Of a stretch of 64,000 bases of DNA, positions 1-9,709 are shown in pieces. The DNA comes from Prinsepia uniflora. Lineage: Eukaryota; Streptophyta; Magnoliopsida; Rosales; Rosaceae. Below the pieces are notes generated by a model that saw only the letters and a list, made by a program, of their open reading frames with translations, ran no database searches and was not told the DNA's origin. A program made the position numbers and the translations under genes. The stretch is from positions 33,564,693 through 33,628,692 of the forward strand of contig CM064875.1 of the NCBI GenBank assembly GCA_032719365.1, given 5' to 3'. Within the stretch, counting starts at the first letter, position 1. Each line of letters opens with the position of its first letter.

Positions 1-2669
1 CAAGTAGGCCATCTCCCAAAACCATAACCATAAATATCATTTCTAGGAAAACATGTTTAAACCATCCTGGGCATCCCAGATGCCTAGCGTCCTAGACGCT
101 CGACGTCCCAGATGCCATATCTCACGGTATAATAATAAGCAACGCGTGCTGCCCGGGGTCTCTCCGGGTCAATATCTCTGACATCTCAGATGTCTAACGT
201 CCCAGACGTCTAATCATAGCAATCCTGCTCCTGAGTCACTATACGGTCCGGTAGCTCCGTACAATGACCCCTCGCAGGCAATGCACCGTGACTTCCCCAG
301 TGTCCCAGACACTTGGAGGAGACCATCACATATCTTCGTATCAAGATGGTTTATGGAAATTAGTTTATCAAATCATTTCAAACATCTCAAGGGTCCTGCC
401 CGGAATTTCCATAAAACCATCACCAGTCCAAACATCTGATTTATCAAATCCAAAACCATTTATTTAAATCCAATTAAGGTCCTTGACCCGAAATCACAAT
501 TATAAACCAATTGGGCCTCATGCCCGATTTCGTAAACCAACTGGGCCCACGGCCCGATTTCGTATATCAACTGGGCCCCTGGCCCGATTATATAACTCAA
601 ATGGGTCTTAGCCCGATTTCGTAAATAACTGGGCCCTTGGCTTGATTACGTAACTCAATTGGACTCCAAGTCCGAGGTTTCCAAAACAATTGGGCCTCAT
701 GCCCGAGTTTATCATTCCAATTTCAAAACCATTTCCTGAAATCATATCCAAAACCATAAGTATGGAAAATCAGTGTAAAATCGGAAAAACCTCGATTTAT
801 GTGCAAGCACGTAAATCGCCTCGAAGTTCGTGAAACCATACAATTCACCAATATCCAAATAACACATCATATAATCAAAATCATAATCAATATAAAACAG
901 TTATGTATGCATAGAATTTATAAAACCAAAGTCCACTCACAGACTGTCCATAATTGCCCATTTTCGCGCTACACGCATTCCCGTAATTTTCGACATTTTC
1001 CAAAAATCTCGAATCTTGTCCGAAACCATTATTTAATGTCACTAAGGCCTCAAATAACAGCATACTAATTTCCCATAATTTTTCGGGGATTAAACGTTAA
1101 TTAAAAACGTAAGATAAACCTTCGGGCCCTCGAAACAACATCGAAACGGTGTCCGATTAATTCGAAATCGGCGTTAAAATGTTAGTTACAATGTATAGGA
1201 AAAAAGTCATGTTGACCTCACCTTGGGATTCGTGCCCACGCGCCGTCACGCACCGCCGTGAGTGGCTGCGCGTGAAACCCACACGCCAGCTACAGTGCCA
1301 GCTACAGTTCATCTTCTTCACCCGTTTCCCTGGTAAACGGGCCATTCCACCCGAGTCTTGACCCGATTCAATCTCTGCGATAAACCATCTAATTTCTTCA
1401 ATTGATCCATCAAGTAGACTCGCAACACACTTAATTAGAGGTCTGTATTACTCATTCAAGTTGACACGGCCTAACCCAACTCAATTGAACTCATGTCTTA
1501 ATCGAAGTTCATCATTCCAATTCATCACACAATCACTGATTCCTTCAACTGGTTAGTTAGGAAGCATCGTAGACTCACTTTAAGGATGATTTCGCAATCA
1601 ATTTCACAAAAACTTACCTCAAACACCACGACTCCCAGCTCGATTTTTCTGAAGTTCTGCCGTCCTTGTCCATGGCTTCCAGGGCCTTCCCGCTTCGAAG
1701 TCATGATCTGGATCGACTAAGTGAAGTCACAGATGATTGAATTGAGCCTCAAATTGGCTTGGGCTGGCCTACATTTGAAATTGGAAATTTGAATTTGTTC
1801 AAACATGGTTTCGGGTTTCCAGTGCAATCTCTCACCCAGTCCATCCGTTTCTCCTCCCAACTCTTCTCTCTGGTTCTCATTAGCTCTCTGTCCCTCTCAA
1901 AACATCCCAAAGTCGATTAAACCATCCAATTAGTCCACCCAACCGACTAGTGCTCTGTTCATACACTCTGGAGAATAAACAAGGCTGCTCGGTTCTTCAT
2001 GGTCCCAGGGCACGCCTGCCTCCCACTCAAAGCACAGACTAGCACCTGTGCCCTGCCTAACCATTCATAATCCCACTTAACACACTCACACACTCTAATC
2101 AAGGATGATTAAACAATTACCCACTCTGATTTTCAATTCAAAATATACTCAGCACCATACACGGCTGTTTCAACCTGCAGCCACCAAATTACCATTTTAC
2201 CCTTATTTTGACAAATTACCAAAATGCCCCTCACGCATCAAGACCCGTAACTTGGTCATTCAAACTCTGATTGATGCGTGCCGCCTGTCTATGGACTTAG
2301 GGCATCGAGACTTTCCTAAGGGTCCTCGGTCCTCTACCATCGGACCTCTCGGTTAAAAAGTCAACATTTTCCCCCGTTTCGTCCAAATTACGAAAGTGCC
2401 CTTGGACTTCCGAACGTCCTAATTTTCACCTCGGGCTTCGAAATCGAACGTGCCACCTGTCTATGAATTCATGACGCCCAATCTACATCATGGTCATCGG
2501 TCAAAGTCCATTTGACCGCTCGAATTAAAAGTTAACGTTTTACCCACGATTAGGGGCAAAATGGTCATTTTGCATCGTTCGTCCGATTTCGCCCAACTAA
2601 TCACCGATTAACCCCGCTAATCAAGATTAGTTACTAATTAAAACCCGGAATTCGGGACGGGTTGTTACA
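1..2669 (-). mobile_element. LTR of an antisense Ty3/gypsy-type element (left end outside window)
   Basis: Read on the minus strand this begins at 2669 with TGTAACAACCCG, the same kind of start as the other LTRs here (TGTAACGACCC or TGTAACGCCCC). It carries the shared LTR landmarks in the same order: a stretch resembling the TGACG inverted repeat near 2470-2500 (eroded), a CACGCGCC-rich stretch near 1238-1295, and an array of short inverted repeats near 470-710. Its middle part (about 1380-2250) resembles 48850-49700 and 63080-64000 more than the neighbouring LTR at 3624-6773. The far end is beyond base 1, so neither full length nor target duplication can be seen. It may be the 3' LTR of the element at 2670-6773 or a separate insertion. 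Confidence 0.75.
470..710 (-). repeat. Array of short inverted repeats inside LTR
   Basis: Successive units of 20-40 bp each carry short complementary arms such as GGGC/GCCC (for example GGGCCTCATGCCC) and, at the end, GGAC-type arms (GGACTCCAAGTCC). The same kind of array occurs at the equivalent place in the other LTRs of the window. Function unknown. Confidence 0.7.
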
Positions 2670-3623
2670 ATAGCAGCGTCTGTCGCAGCCTCGTGCATAC
2701 CAATCTCAGAAACACGGCTACCGAGACTCCAAATCCATGCAGTAGTCGACCGTCGGTACCAACCACTCCACACGCAACATCCACCGATCGGTCCACTTCA
2801 CGATTCCAAATCTCATCTCACAATGGTACTCGTGAACTAGATCCCCTCATTTTACTTAGTGTCAAACCAATCACTCTCCAATTGAGGTTGTCATGAACCC
2901 GGCTGCTCGCTGCAGCACAACCATCCTGACCGATCCCTCGCTCTCAACTCCGAAGAGTCATCGTACTACGATACTGGTGTCCGAAAAACCAGTAAGTACA
3001 CTTTGAAGATCTCATCCTCACGTAACTCTACGGCTCCCAGCCGCTGGCCTCAACAAGAACTTGGCCATACTTCGTGCCTAACACTGTACAATGGCTACAC
3101 GTCGCAATCGTATCCTATCGAGTCACACGACAGCTACTCCGGCATCTCCTACCAGTCGACATCCCTCCGGGATTCGACACAATGAACATGGAAACACATG
3201 CCAAATAGGGTCAAACGTTCATATTCCCAACAATCTCACTCGGGTCAACCATGGCCTCAGCTGCTCTGTGCAGCATACTCTCCAATCCGACATGACACGA
3301 CCGACTAGCAGTCTCGACTCTGGAAGTCGTCATACGGTGTCTACTGGTCCACTACATCCTACTCACTAGTAACACTACGGCTCTAAGCCGATAGATTAAC
3401 ATGAATACTGATCCCACTCGGGATCCACTTCCTCGATATACGCGACATGTACGACATTGGATGCTAATCAAACCTCAAACTATCGTATTGAATTTCGTTC
3501 AGCACGTGGTACTTCCTAATCTTACCCTAACTACCAGGTTGATGACGGGCTGTTACGACTTCGGAGACATCACATCCTCGACCTACGTGCAAACTAAGAG
3601 CCAACCACGATTTGATGCCACTT
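2670..3623 (-). mobile_element. Remnant of retrotransposon internal region
   Basis: This lies between two antisense LTRs. Its right end, read on the minus strand, starts with a decayed primer site and then matches the start of the internal region of element C: both have the phrase TCGAGGATGTGATGTCT followed by a recognisable TCAACCTG(G/A)TA(G/A)TTAGG. It is only about 950 bp, against about 2960 bp in C, and has no reading frame I can assign to Gag or Pol. It is therefore a truncated, non-coding remnant. Confidence 0.65.
3609..3620 (-). other. Degenerate tRNA primer-binding site
   Basis: On the minus strand the bases just past the LTR edge read TGGCATCAAATC. The intact primer site in elements A, B and C is TGGTATCAGAGC (complementary to the 3' end of plant initiator Met tRNA). 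The differences are transitions, as expected from age-related decay. Confidence 0.6.
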
Positions 3624-6600
3624 TGTCAGGATCCGTCCCAAATCCCCCGGGATTAACGTGGAACGCGTCTGATCCTGTCTGACATGAAGTGTCAGACCAT
3701 GGAAAATTCCGTCTCTAGCCCTCACCGGGGCATCCAGAGTACGCCAGGATCGTAGGAGTAGGAGTGTGATGTCTTGATCTCTACTACAACCCGCATCCGC
3801 GATTAACCTGAAGGGCATTCAAAACATCAAAAGTCGTGAGTGGAAAAAATAATCATTTTAATAAAACATTTTCACATAAAGACATTTATGCCCATCACTA
3901 AAAGCATATGCATGCATTCAAAAACCGTTTACCAAAACGTTCATAAAACCATTTGTCAAACATATTCTCAAAACCTTTCAAGGGTTCATGCTGGTCCCCA
4001 TAAACAGTCATGAACCATAAATCGATTTATGGGTCCCCGACCCGAAATCACAAAAATCCGTAAGTCCATACATGTGGGAACTCAGCCCAAAACATTCTCA
4101 GTGAACTATCAAAACACAGGATACGGGGTCTCCGCCCCAAACCATTTCCAAAACATCGAATACAGGGTCTCCGCCCCAAATCACTTTCTAAAACATGGAA
4201 CACGGGGTCTCCGCCCCCAAATCACTTTCTGTAAGCCACATGCGTACCATCATATGTGTAACCCATCCGCGGCACTTCCGAGAAGATGCCAACTCGGGGC
4301 ACACAGCCCCTAGGGAACACATCCCCGATATATGTCACGATAAATTTCTATACTAGTGTACACACTACTCGGGGTCTCACTCCGAATCTTCTCCCAGGAA
4401 TTCTCCATCTAGGAGGCCCAATCATTGGATCTAGTCCAAGCTCTATCTCCGGATCTAGTCCGAACATCTCTCTGGAATCTGGTTCGGGACCACATCATAA
4501 CACATAACTCCCACTCCTGGAATGGGATCCCTATGGGGATACCCATTACGGTCTGTGGATCGTGACTCTCCAGGTCGACGACTGGAGGAGACCATATAAT
4601 AACATGGAGGGTATCATATGTTTTCAAATACTTTCCTCCTTTCTCAAAACATATTTCAACTGGTTCTCATACCCGATTCATCTCAACAGGATTCCTCGAA
4701 TCCGATTCAAATCTACTTTCACAGTTCAATAGGATCTCATGCCTGAATTCTCATTTCATAAATCGAACTGGGACTTAAGCCCAATGTTACAATCAACTGG
4801 GCCTCTAGCCCGATGTCATGACTAACTGGGCCCTAAGCTTCAAACCATAATCAACGGGGCCTTAAGCTCGGTTTCACAACCAATAGGGTCTCAAGCCCAA
4901 TACTACAGTCAACTGGGCCTCCAGCCCCATAGTACATCCAAATGGGCCTCAAGCCCGGATCATAAATCAACGGGACCCTCGGTCCGATCGTATAACTCAA
5001 ATGGACCCTCGGTCCGATTTCTCGTCAAATCAAATGGACTCCAAGTCTGAGAGGTTGTAAATCAATTGGGTCTCATGCCCGAGTTGATATTTCCAAATCC
5101 AAAACTAGTTCATTAAACCCTCATTGAAAACCTAGCAAGTACAAGCATCGTATAAAACCGTAAATCTCGAAATACGTGCAAATACGTAAATCCTCGGCTA
5201 CCACAAAAAAATGCACTCATGGCATCACAAAACATGTATTTAAAGCATTTATAAACATTTATGCATGCATCGAGTTCATAAAACAAGTCCACTCACAGAC
5301 CATCCGAAGTCGCGCCTCGATACGCGTGCCATACGCCTCTCCTGTGCCAATCGTCACCTTCGGGATTCCCGAACCTGTCCAAATTAATTTAGAGGGTTAC
5401 TAACTACTAAAATAACACCTCACTAAAGCCCCGTAATTTTTTGGAATTTTTAACTATTTTAAAACGCGAAGCTAAACCTTCAGACAGCCAAAACTATATC
5501 GAAACGATGTCCGATTGACACAAAACTAGTCCCAAAATGTTCGTTACATCGAATAGATGATTTCATGTGTTGAAGTTATCCCCTGAAAGTGCATCACACG
5601 CTTCCACGCGCCGCCCAAAAGGCCCTGCGCGTGGTTCACGCGCCACTGCAGGTTATCTTCTTCCTGCGATCGAACCGTTTCTGGCCAGTTCACTGGTTCG
5701 CCTGGACCGGCGTGACCGGTTCGGTCTGATTTCTCACCCATTTTTCATCCTTTTTCGATCTTTCCAATTCCTAAACCTTCCTACAATCTTTTCCTAGCTT
5801 CCTACGGCCTCATATCACACAAAATAATCCTTAAAAGTACTTGCCCAAATGAAGGATGAACGGCCCTGTTTTTTTACCGCCAGTCTGGGCCGCTCATCCG
5901 GTTCCCTCCGTCCACAATCACCCTCACAAGCTCGTATTAACCTTCCAGATATCACCACATCATTAGAATAGTTCTTAAACGTTCAAAACCAAGGATTCCC
6001 CCGCCACCGTGCGCGACGGCCCACGGCCCTACCACTGTCCAGGACGTCTCAGTCCTCCCTCCAACTTTCCTTCACGGCCAAGGAGCAATAGATGAGGATT
6101 GAGGAGGGTGGTATGTGTGGGTTTCACGGTTTTGGGGGGCTTTTCGGGTTTAATGAAACAGATGCAAGGAATAGTGAAGGATGCATATATGTGTGATGCT
6201 AAGCAATGGATGAGTGACAAGTAATGAGTGACACTTGTCACTCATCCATTTGGCCAAATTAAAATATCTGGGGCCCACTCAGGACAAAAGTCCCATTTTT
6301 GCCTCCTAAAATGTGCCGCCATAAATAGTTCCGCGGAACTTCTGTGAACCATAACTTCTCCGTTGAACATCCGAATACGACGTGTCGCCTGTCTACGGAT
6401 TCGTATCTACGCAATCTACGAAACGGTCATTGGCCTTCGGCCATCGGACCTCCCGGTCAAAATTAAACTCTTTGCCCCTTTTCAACTAAATTACCAAAAT
6501 GCCCCCAAACTTCCGAAAGTCATAACTTCTTCCTCGAATGTCGAAATCGGGCGTGCCACCTGTATATGAACTCGTGACGTCCCGAACTACATTACAGTCA

Positions 6601-6773
6601 TCGGCCAAAGTCCATTTGACCTCCTGAACGAAAATTCAACGATTCGCCCATTTTAGGGGCGAAATCGTCATTTCACCCTGCTTGTCTGCTAATCCTCATC
6701 TAATCCCCGATTAGCAAGGCTAATATATCATTAATTCTAAATTAATCCCGCTAATTTCGGATGGGTCGTTACA
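3624..6773 (-). mobile_element. 5' LTR of antisense Ty3/gypsy-type element, 3150 bp
   Basis: On the minus strand it starts TGTAACGACCCATCC at 6773 and ends CCTGACA at 3624, giving the TG...CA ends of an LTR. A decayed primer site follows directly, so this is a 5' LTR. It contains the eroded TGACG inverted repeat (about 6583-6606), a CGCG-rich hairpin (about 5604-5650), a long array of short inverted repeats (about 4120-5085), and close to its end a conserved block with a CTGACA...TGTCAG inverted repeat (near 3680). No coding region is credible inside it. Confidence 0.8.
4120..5085 (-). repeat. Long array of short inverted repeats in LTR
   Basis: Two styles of unit are visible. At 4120-4220 three ~45-bp repeats contain GGGGTCTCCGCCCC-like arms. 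From about 4770 to 5085 there are about ten 30-40-bp units of the form AACTGGGCCTCTAGCCCGAT, with arms GGGC/GCCC, GGAC/GTCC or close variants. The unit arms stay complementary in many copies although the bases differ between units. Confidence 0.7.
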
Positions 6774-7106
6774 CTAATGGTTCATTTTAGTAAATATTTT
6801 GATTACTAGTTTTCGTTGCATGCATACTTGTTAGTGAAGGGCTTAAATATCTTTATGAAATGTGTTTTTATAAACTTATTTATTTTCGTCAACTCACAGT
6901 TCTTAATAGTTTTAATGCCCTTCAGGTTGATCATGGATGCAGGCTGTAGCAGAGACCGAGACATCGCACTCCTCCACCGATGTTGGCGCGCCCTAGGAGC
7001 CTCGTATGGGCTGAGGTACGTATTATCCCTTGTCTGACACTTTGTGTCAGACGGGAGCATGACGCATCCCACGTTAATCCCTGAGGGATTTGGATGGGTC
7101 GTGTCA
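6774..7106 (+). mobile_element. 3' part of a sense-strand LTR (truncated)
   Basis: It matches the last ~330 bp of the element C LTRs: a GTGAAGGGC..AAA block, CAACTCACAGTTCTTAATAG, the phrase GCAGAGACCGAGACATC, an inverted repeat CTGACACTTTGTGTCAG, and the end GGATGGGTCGTGTCA at 7106. The start of the LTR is missing, probably because the adjoining antisense LTR (ending 6773) was inserted or recombined here. No primer site follows 7106. Confidence 0.65.
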
Positions 7107-7120
7107 TCCAGGATGCGTTG

Positions 7121-7125
7121 TGTCC
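7121..7125. repeat. Target site duplication of element A, left copy (TGTCC)
   Basis: The five bases TGTCC lie directly before the 5' LTR and recur directly after the 3' LTR (17213-17217). This identifies A as one insertion event with both ends preserved. Confidence 0.85.
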
Positions 7126-7255
7126 TGTAATGCCCCGGACGTTCTGAAAATGTAATATTATAAATATTGAATAAAATGACATTTTTACCCCTGTGTTTGT
7201 GTGGTCAATTTGTTGACTTTTTGATTTGGAGGTCGAACGGACGCTGAGTGATGAC

Positions 7256-7279
7256 CGTGACGTAGTTTGGGATGTCACG
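7256..7279 (+). promoter_or_regulatory. TGACG-type inverted repeat in LTR (bZIP-like site)
   Basis: The arms are CGTGACGT and ATGTCACG around an 8-base spacer. In the solo LTR at 18316-18339 both arms are perfect (CGTGACGT / ACGTCACG). TGACG cores are known binding sites of plant TGA/bZIP factors; binding here is inferred. The same block is found at 14341-14364, 27045-27068, 34664-34687, 49929-49952 and, eroded, in other LTRs. Confidence 0.5.
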
Positions 7280-8076
7280 AGCTCATAGACAGGTAGCACG
7301 TCCGATTCGGACGCTCGAAGTGAAAGTTATGATGTTCGGAAGTTCAGGGGCACTATCGTAATTTGGGCGTTATAAGGGGAAAAAGTTGACTTTTTGTTTG
7401 ACAATTGATATTCGTTTGACTCGAAGACCGTTATGTTCGTCTCGACGCCCCGAGTACAACGACAGGCAGCACGCTTGAAACGGACGTCGGATGACCGAGT
7501 TATGGGTCACGGATGTTGGAGGGCATTTTGGTAATTATTGCACAGAGGGGCATTTTGGTCATTTCACGGTGGTTACTGTTCACCACCGTGAAAAACAGAG
7601 TGCACGGCCGTGGGTCTTGTGCGTGCAATTGTTTATGGCTAGTGGAAGGGCTCAGACGATTTGTTTATGTGGATTTAGGCAGTGGAAGCAGGATTGAGTG
7701 ACCTTGGTGCACGTTTGGGCAGAGTTCAGAGCACGGGAGAGTGAGGAATGGTTGTGGTCTCTGTGCTTGCGGGAAACCGTTTTCAGAGACTTCAGAGTGT
7801 CTCCCACGAGTTGCTGGCCGTTTGAATCGATTACTCTGAATGCCTTTGGGCTGAGAGACTCATTTGCGTCCTTCCTGCTGTGGAAAATTTGGGTCGTTTG
7901 GGTACTAGTCGAGGTTAATCATCAATACAGACCTAAAATTAATGGATTAGAGAAGATAATAGGATCAAAAACGAGAGGAATTGATTAAGAATTGGGCTTG
8001 AACTGGTCGGGTTGAGTCGCGGGTAATAGACCCGTTTATCAGTTGATTCGGGTAAGGACGAAGGTACTGTAGCTTG

Positions 8077-8095
8077 GCGCGTGGCTTTCACGCGC
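8077..8095 (+). repeat. CGCG-rich hairpin in LTR
   Basis: Arms GCGCGTG and CACGCGC flank a 5-base loop. It is followed within ~35 bp by further CGCG cores and by the palindrome TGACGTCA (8127-8134). CGCG cores match the known binding site of CAMTA factors, but the strong inverted repeat could equally act as RNA structure. Equivalent stems occur in the LTRs near 5630, 15685, 25715, 33335 and 48770. Confidence 0.5.
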
Positions 8096-8801
8096 AGACA
8101 CTTTGGGTGGCGTGTGACGGCGCGTGTGACGTCAACTCTGATCACGGTCAACATGAGAATTAATCCTTTCAGTCTAACTAACATTTTATCTTTAGAGTTC
8201 GAATCGATCGGGAGTCATTCGGGATAATTTCGGGAGTCCGGAAGATTAAGTCTTTAAGTTTATTTTCGCCGAAAAATCCGGAAAAATTAGGAAAAATCCT
8301 ACGAGTTATTTTGGGGATGTTTGTAACCTTTCTTGTACGTTTTCACAGGCCCGGACACTTCCGAAGCTACGGAGGAGCGCGTGGGACGCGATTGACGCGT
8401 CCTAAGACTGTGAGTGGACTTTTTGATTTCTAAATTGGGCATGCATGACTATTTTGCTTATTTATCTCATGGTTTTACATATGATTTTATGATGGTGAGG
8501 TGATATATCGGTTTTACATGTTTTCACGTTTTTCGAGATATTTATCGTATTTCACGCATTTCGAGATTACGATTTTTGCTTATGCATGCGTGATGATTTT
8601 GATGAAGTACCTGGATATGAATATGCATGTGTCGGATTTATGATGTTTGATCATATTGTGAAGTAATTTTCGGAAATTGCATGTGTTGGAAATTGCATGT
8701 GACTTCGGACATAAGTCCTACTATGTTGTGATATGATTTCGGAATGATGTTGGAAAACGGTTGTGATGAATCATGGTTTATTGTGTTTTAAAAACGGTTT
8801 T

Positions 8802-9009
8802 GGGTTTAAAGACCCGGTTGATGGTTGGATCTGGTTTTGGGTTTAAAGACCCGGTATGTTGATGATGGGGGCGGGCCCGAAAATTGAGTTTAAAGACTCG
8901 TGAGTTTAAAGACTCGATTATTATGATATCCCCGAGGCCTACTAATCGTGTTTTGAGTTTAAAGACTCGTTGATATCCCGGGAAGGCCCAATGTTGAGTT
9001 TAAAGACTC
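8802..9009 (+). repeat. Six-unit array of short inverted repeats in LTR
   Basis: Units lie at 8802-8815 and 8839-8852 (GGGTTTAAAGACCC) and at 8886-8899, 8902-8915, 8955-8968 and 8996-9009 (GAGTTTAAAGACTC). The two unit types differ at the second base and at its partner, so pairing of the arms is kept. The copy in the 3' LTR is at 16405-16612. Confidence 0.85.
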
Positions 9010-9612
9010 GGATGGATCCAACGGCATAATCATGATTATTGATTTACGTTTTACTTGATTTGTGCAAATAATGTTTCAAAATGACGGTTTCTGGAATCTG
9101 GTATTATTAAATGGTTTTACATGAGTTATGACGATCCTTGTAACGTTTTTCATGTGTTTCGGAAAAAGAGTTTTCAAAGTTTAATACACAAGTTTTGAAT
9201 ATTTGGTTATGCATGCGGATTACAAAACTGGAGGGCGAACCCAATTTCGGAAAAACTGTTTTTCCTGTAAAACATATGTTTCGGTCCACTCACACTTTGT
9301 TGTTTTAAATTCCCTCCAGGTCGTGGTACAGGTGTGGGGGCAAGCGCCGAGGCAGAGGCGGAGGCATAAAGTTTTCTGTTGCGGAGTAGTTAGTTCACAG
9401 AGTAAGACTTGTTTCTTTAATTTGTTTTGTAATATTGCTCTGTGAAACTGTGGACTTGACGTCCAGTCGGATGTATTTGTTTAATCTCCCTGGTCTGACA
9501 ATGGGTGTGTTGTAATTTTAACTAGTTTTCCGGTCTTTTGGGTTCGATTGTCAGACGGAAGCAGGATGCTTCCCGATTATCGAGGCGATAATCGGGGTGG
9601 GTCCTGTCAATT

Positions 9613-9624
9613 TGGTATCAGAGC
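9613..9624 (+). other. Primer-binding site, initiator Met tRNA
   Basis: TGGTATCAGAGC lies three bases after the 5' LTR. This is the usual minus-strand primer site of plant Ty3/gypsy and Ty1/copia elements, complementary to the 3' end of initiator Met tRNA. Confidence 0.9.
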
Positions 9625-9709
9625 CTAGGTTTATGATTCATGTCCGGCACTCGGGTGTGCCTTGATTATTGTACTAACTTATGCCTCTTTCAGAGAAGGA
9701 CGACCGGCC

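Larger units (their letters stand above)
7126..9609 (+). repeat. 5' LTR of element A (2484 bp, with internal deletion)
   Basis: It begins TGTAATGCCCCGGAC and ends GGGTCCTGTCA. Compared with the 3' LTR it lacks exactly 518 bp (the part at 14974-15491 in the 3' LTR); the junction lies at about 7893-7895, after GTGGAAAAT. Element B LTRs contain the missing segment, so this is a deletion in the 5' LTR. Landmarks are the TGACG inverted repeat 7256-7279, a ~175-bp imperfect duplication 7212-7565, a CGCG hairpin 8077-8095, TGACGTCA 8127-8134 and a short-inverted-repeat array 8802-9009. Confidence 0.92.

Noticed and set aside
3401..3682. 93-codon frame crossing the LTR boundary
   Set aside because: It spans the junction of an LTR and a decayed primer site, so it cannot be a genuine gene.
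7698..7988. Frame of 96 codons inside the 5' LTR of A (also present at 14783 in the 3' LTR)
   Set aside because: It is repeated only because the LTR is repeated; the product has no recognisable domain and diverges by frame-breaking change between LTRs.
8802..9009. Regularly repeated short palindromes, at first sight like a CRISPR array
   Set aside because: Repeats are only 14 bp, spacing is irregular, they lie inside LTRs of plant retrotransposons, and no cas genes are present.
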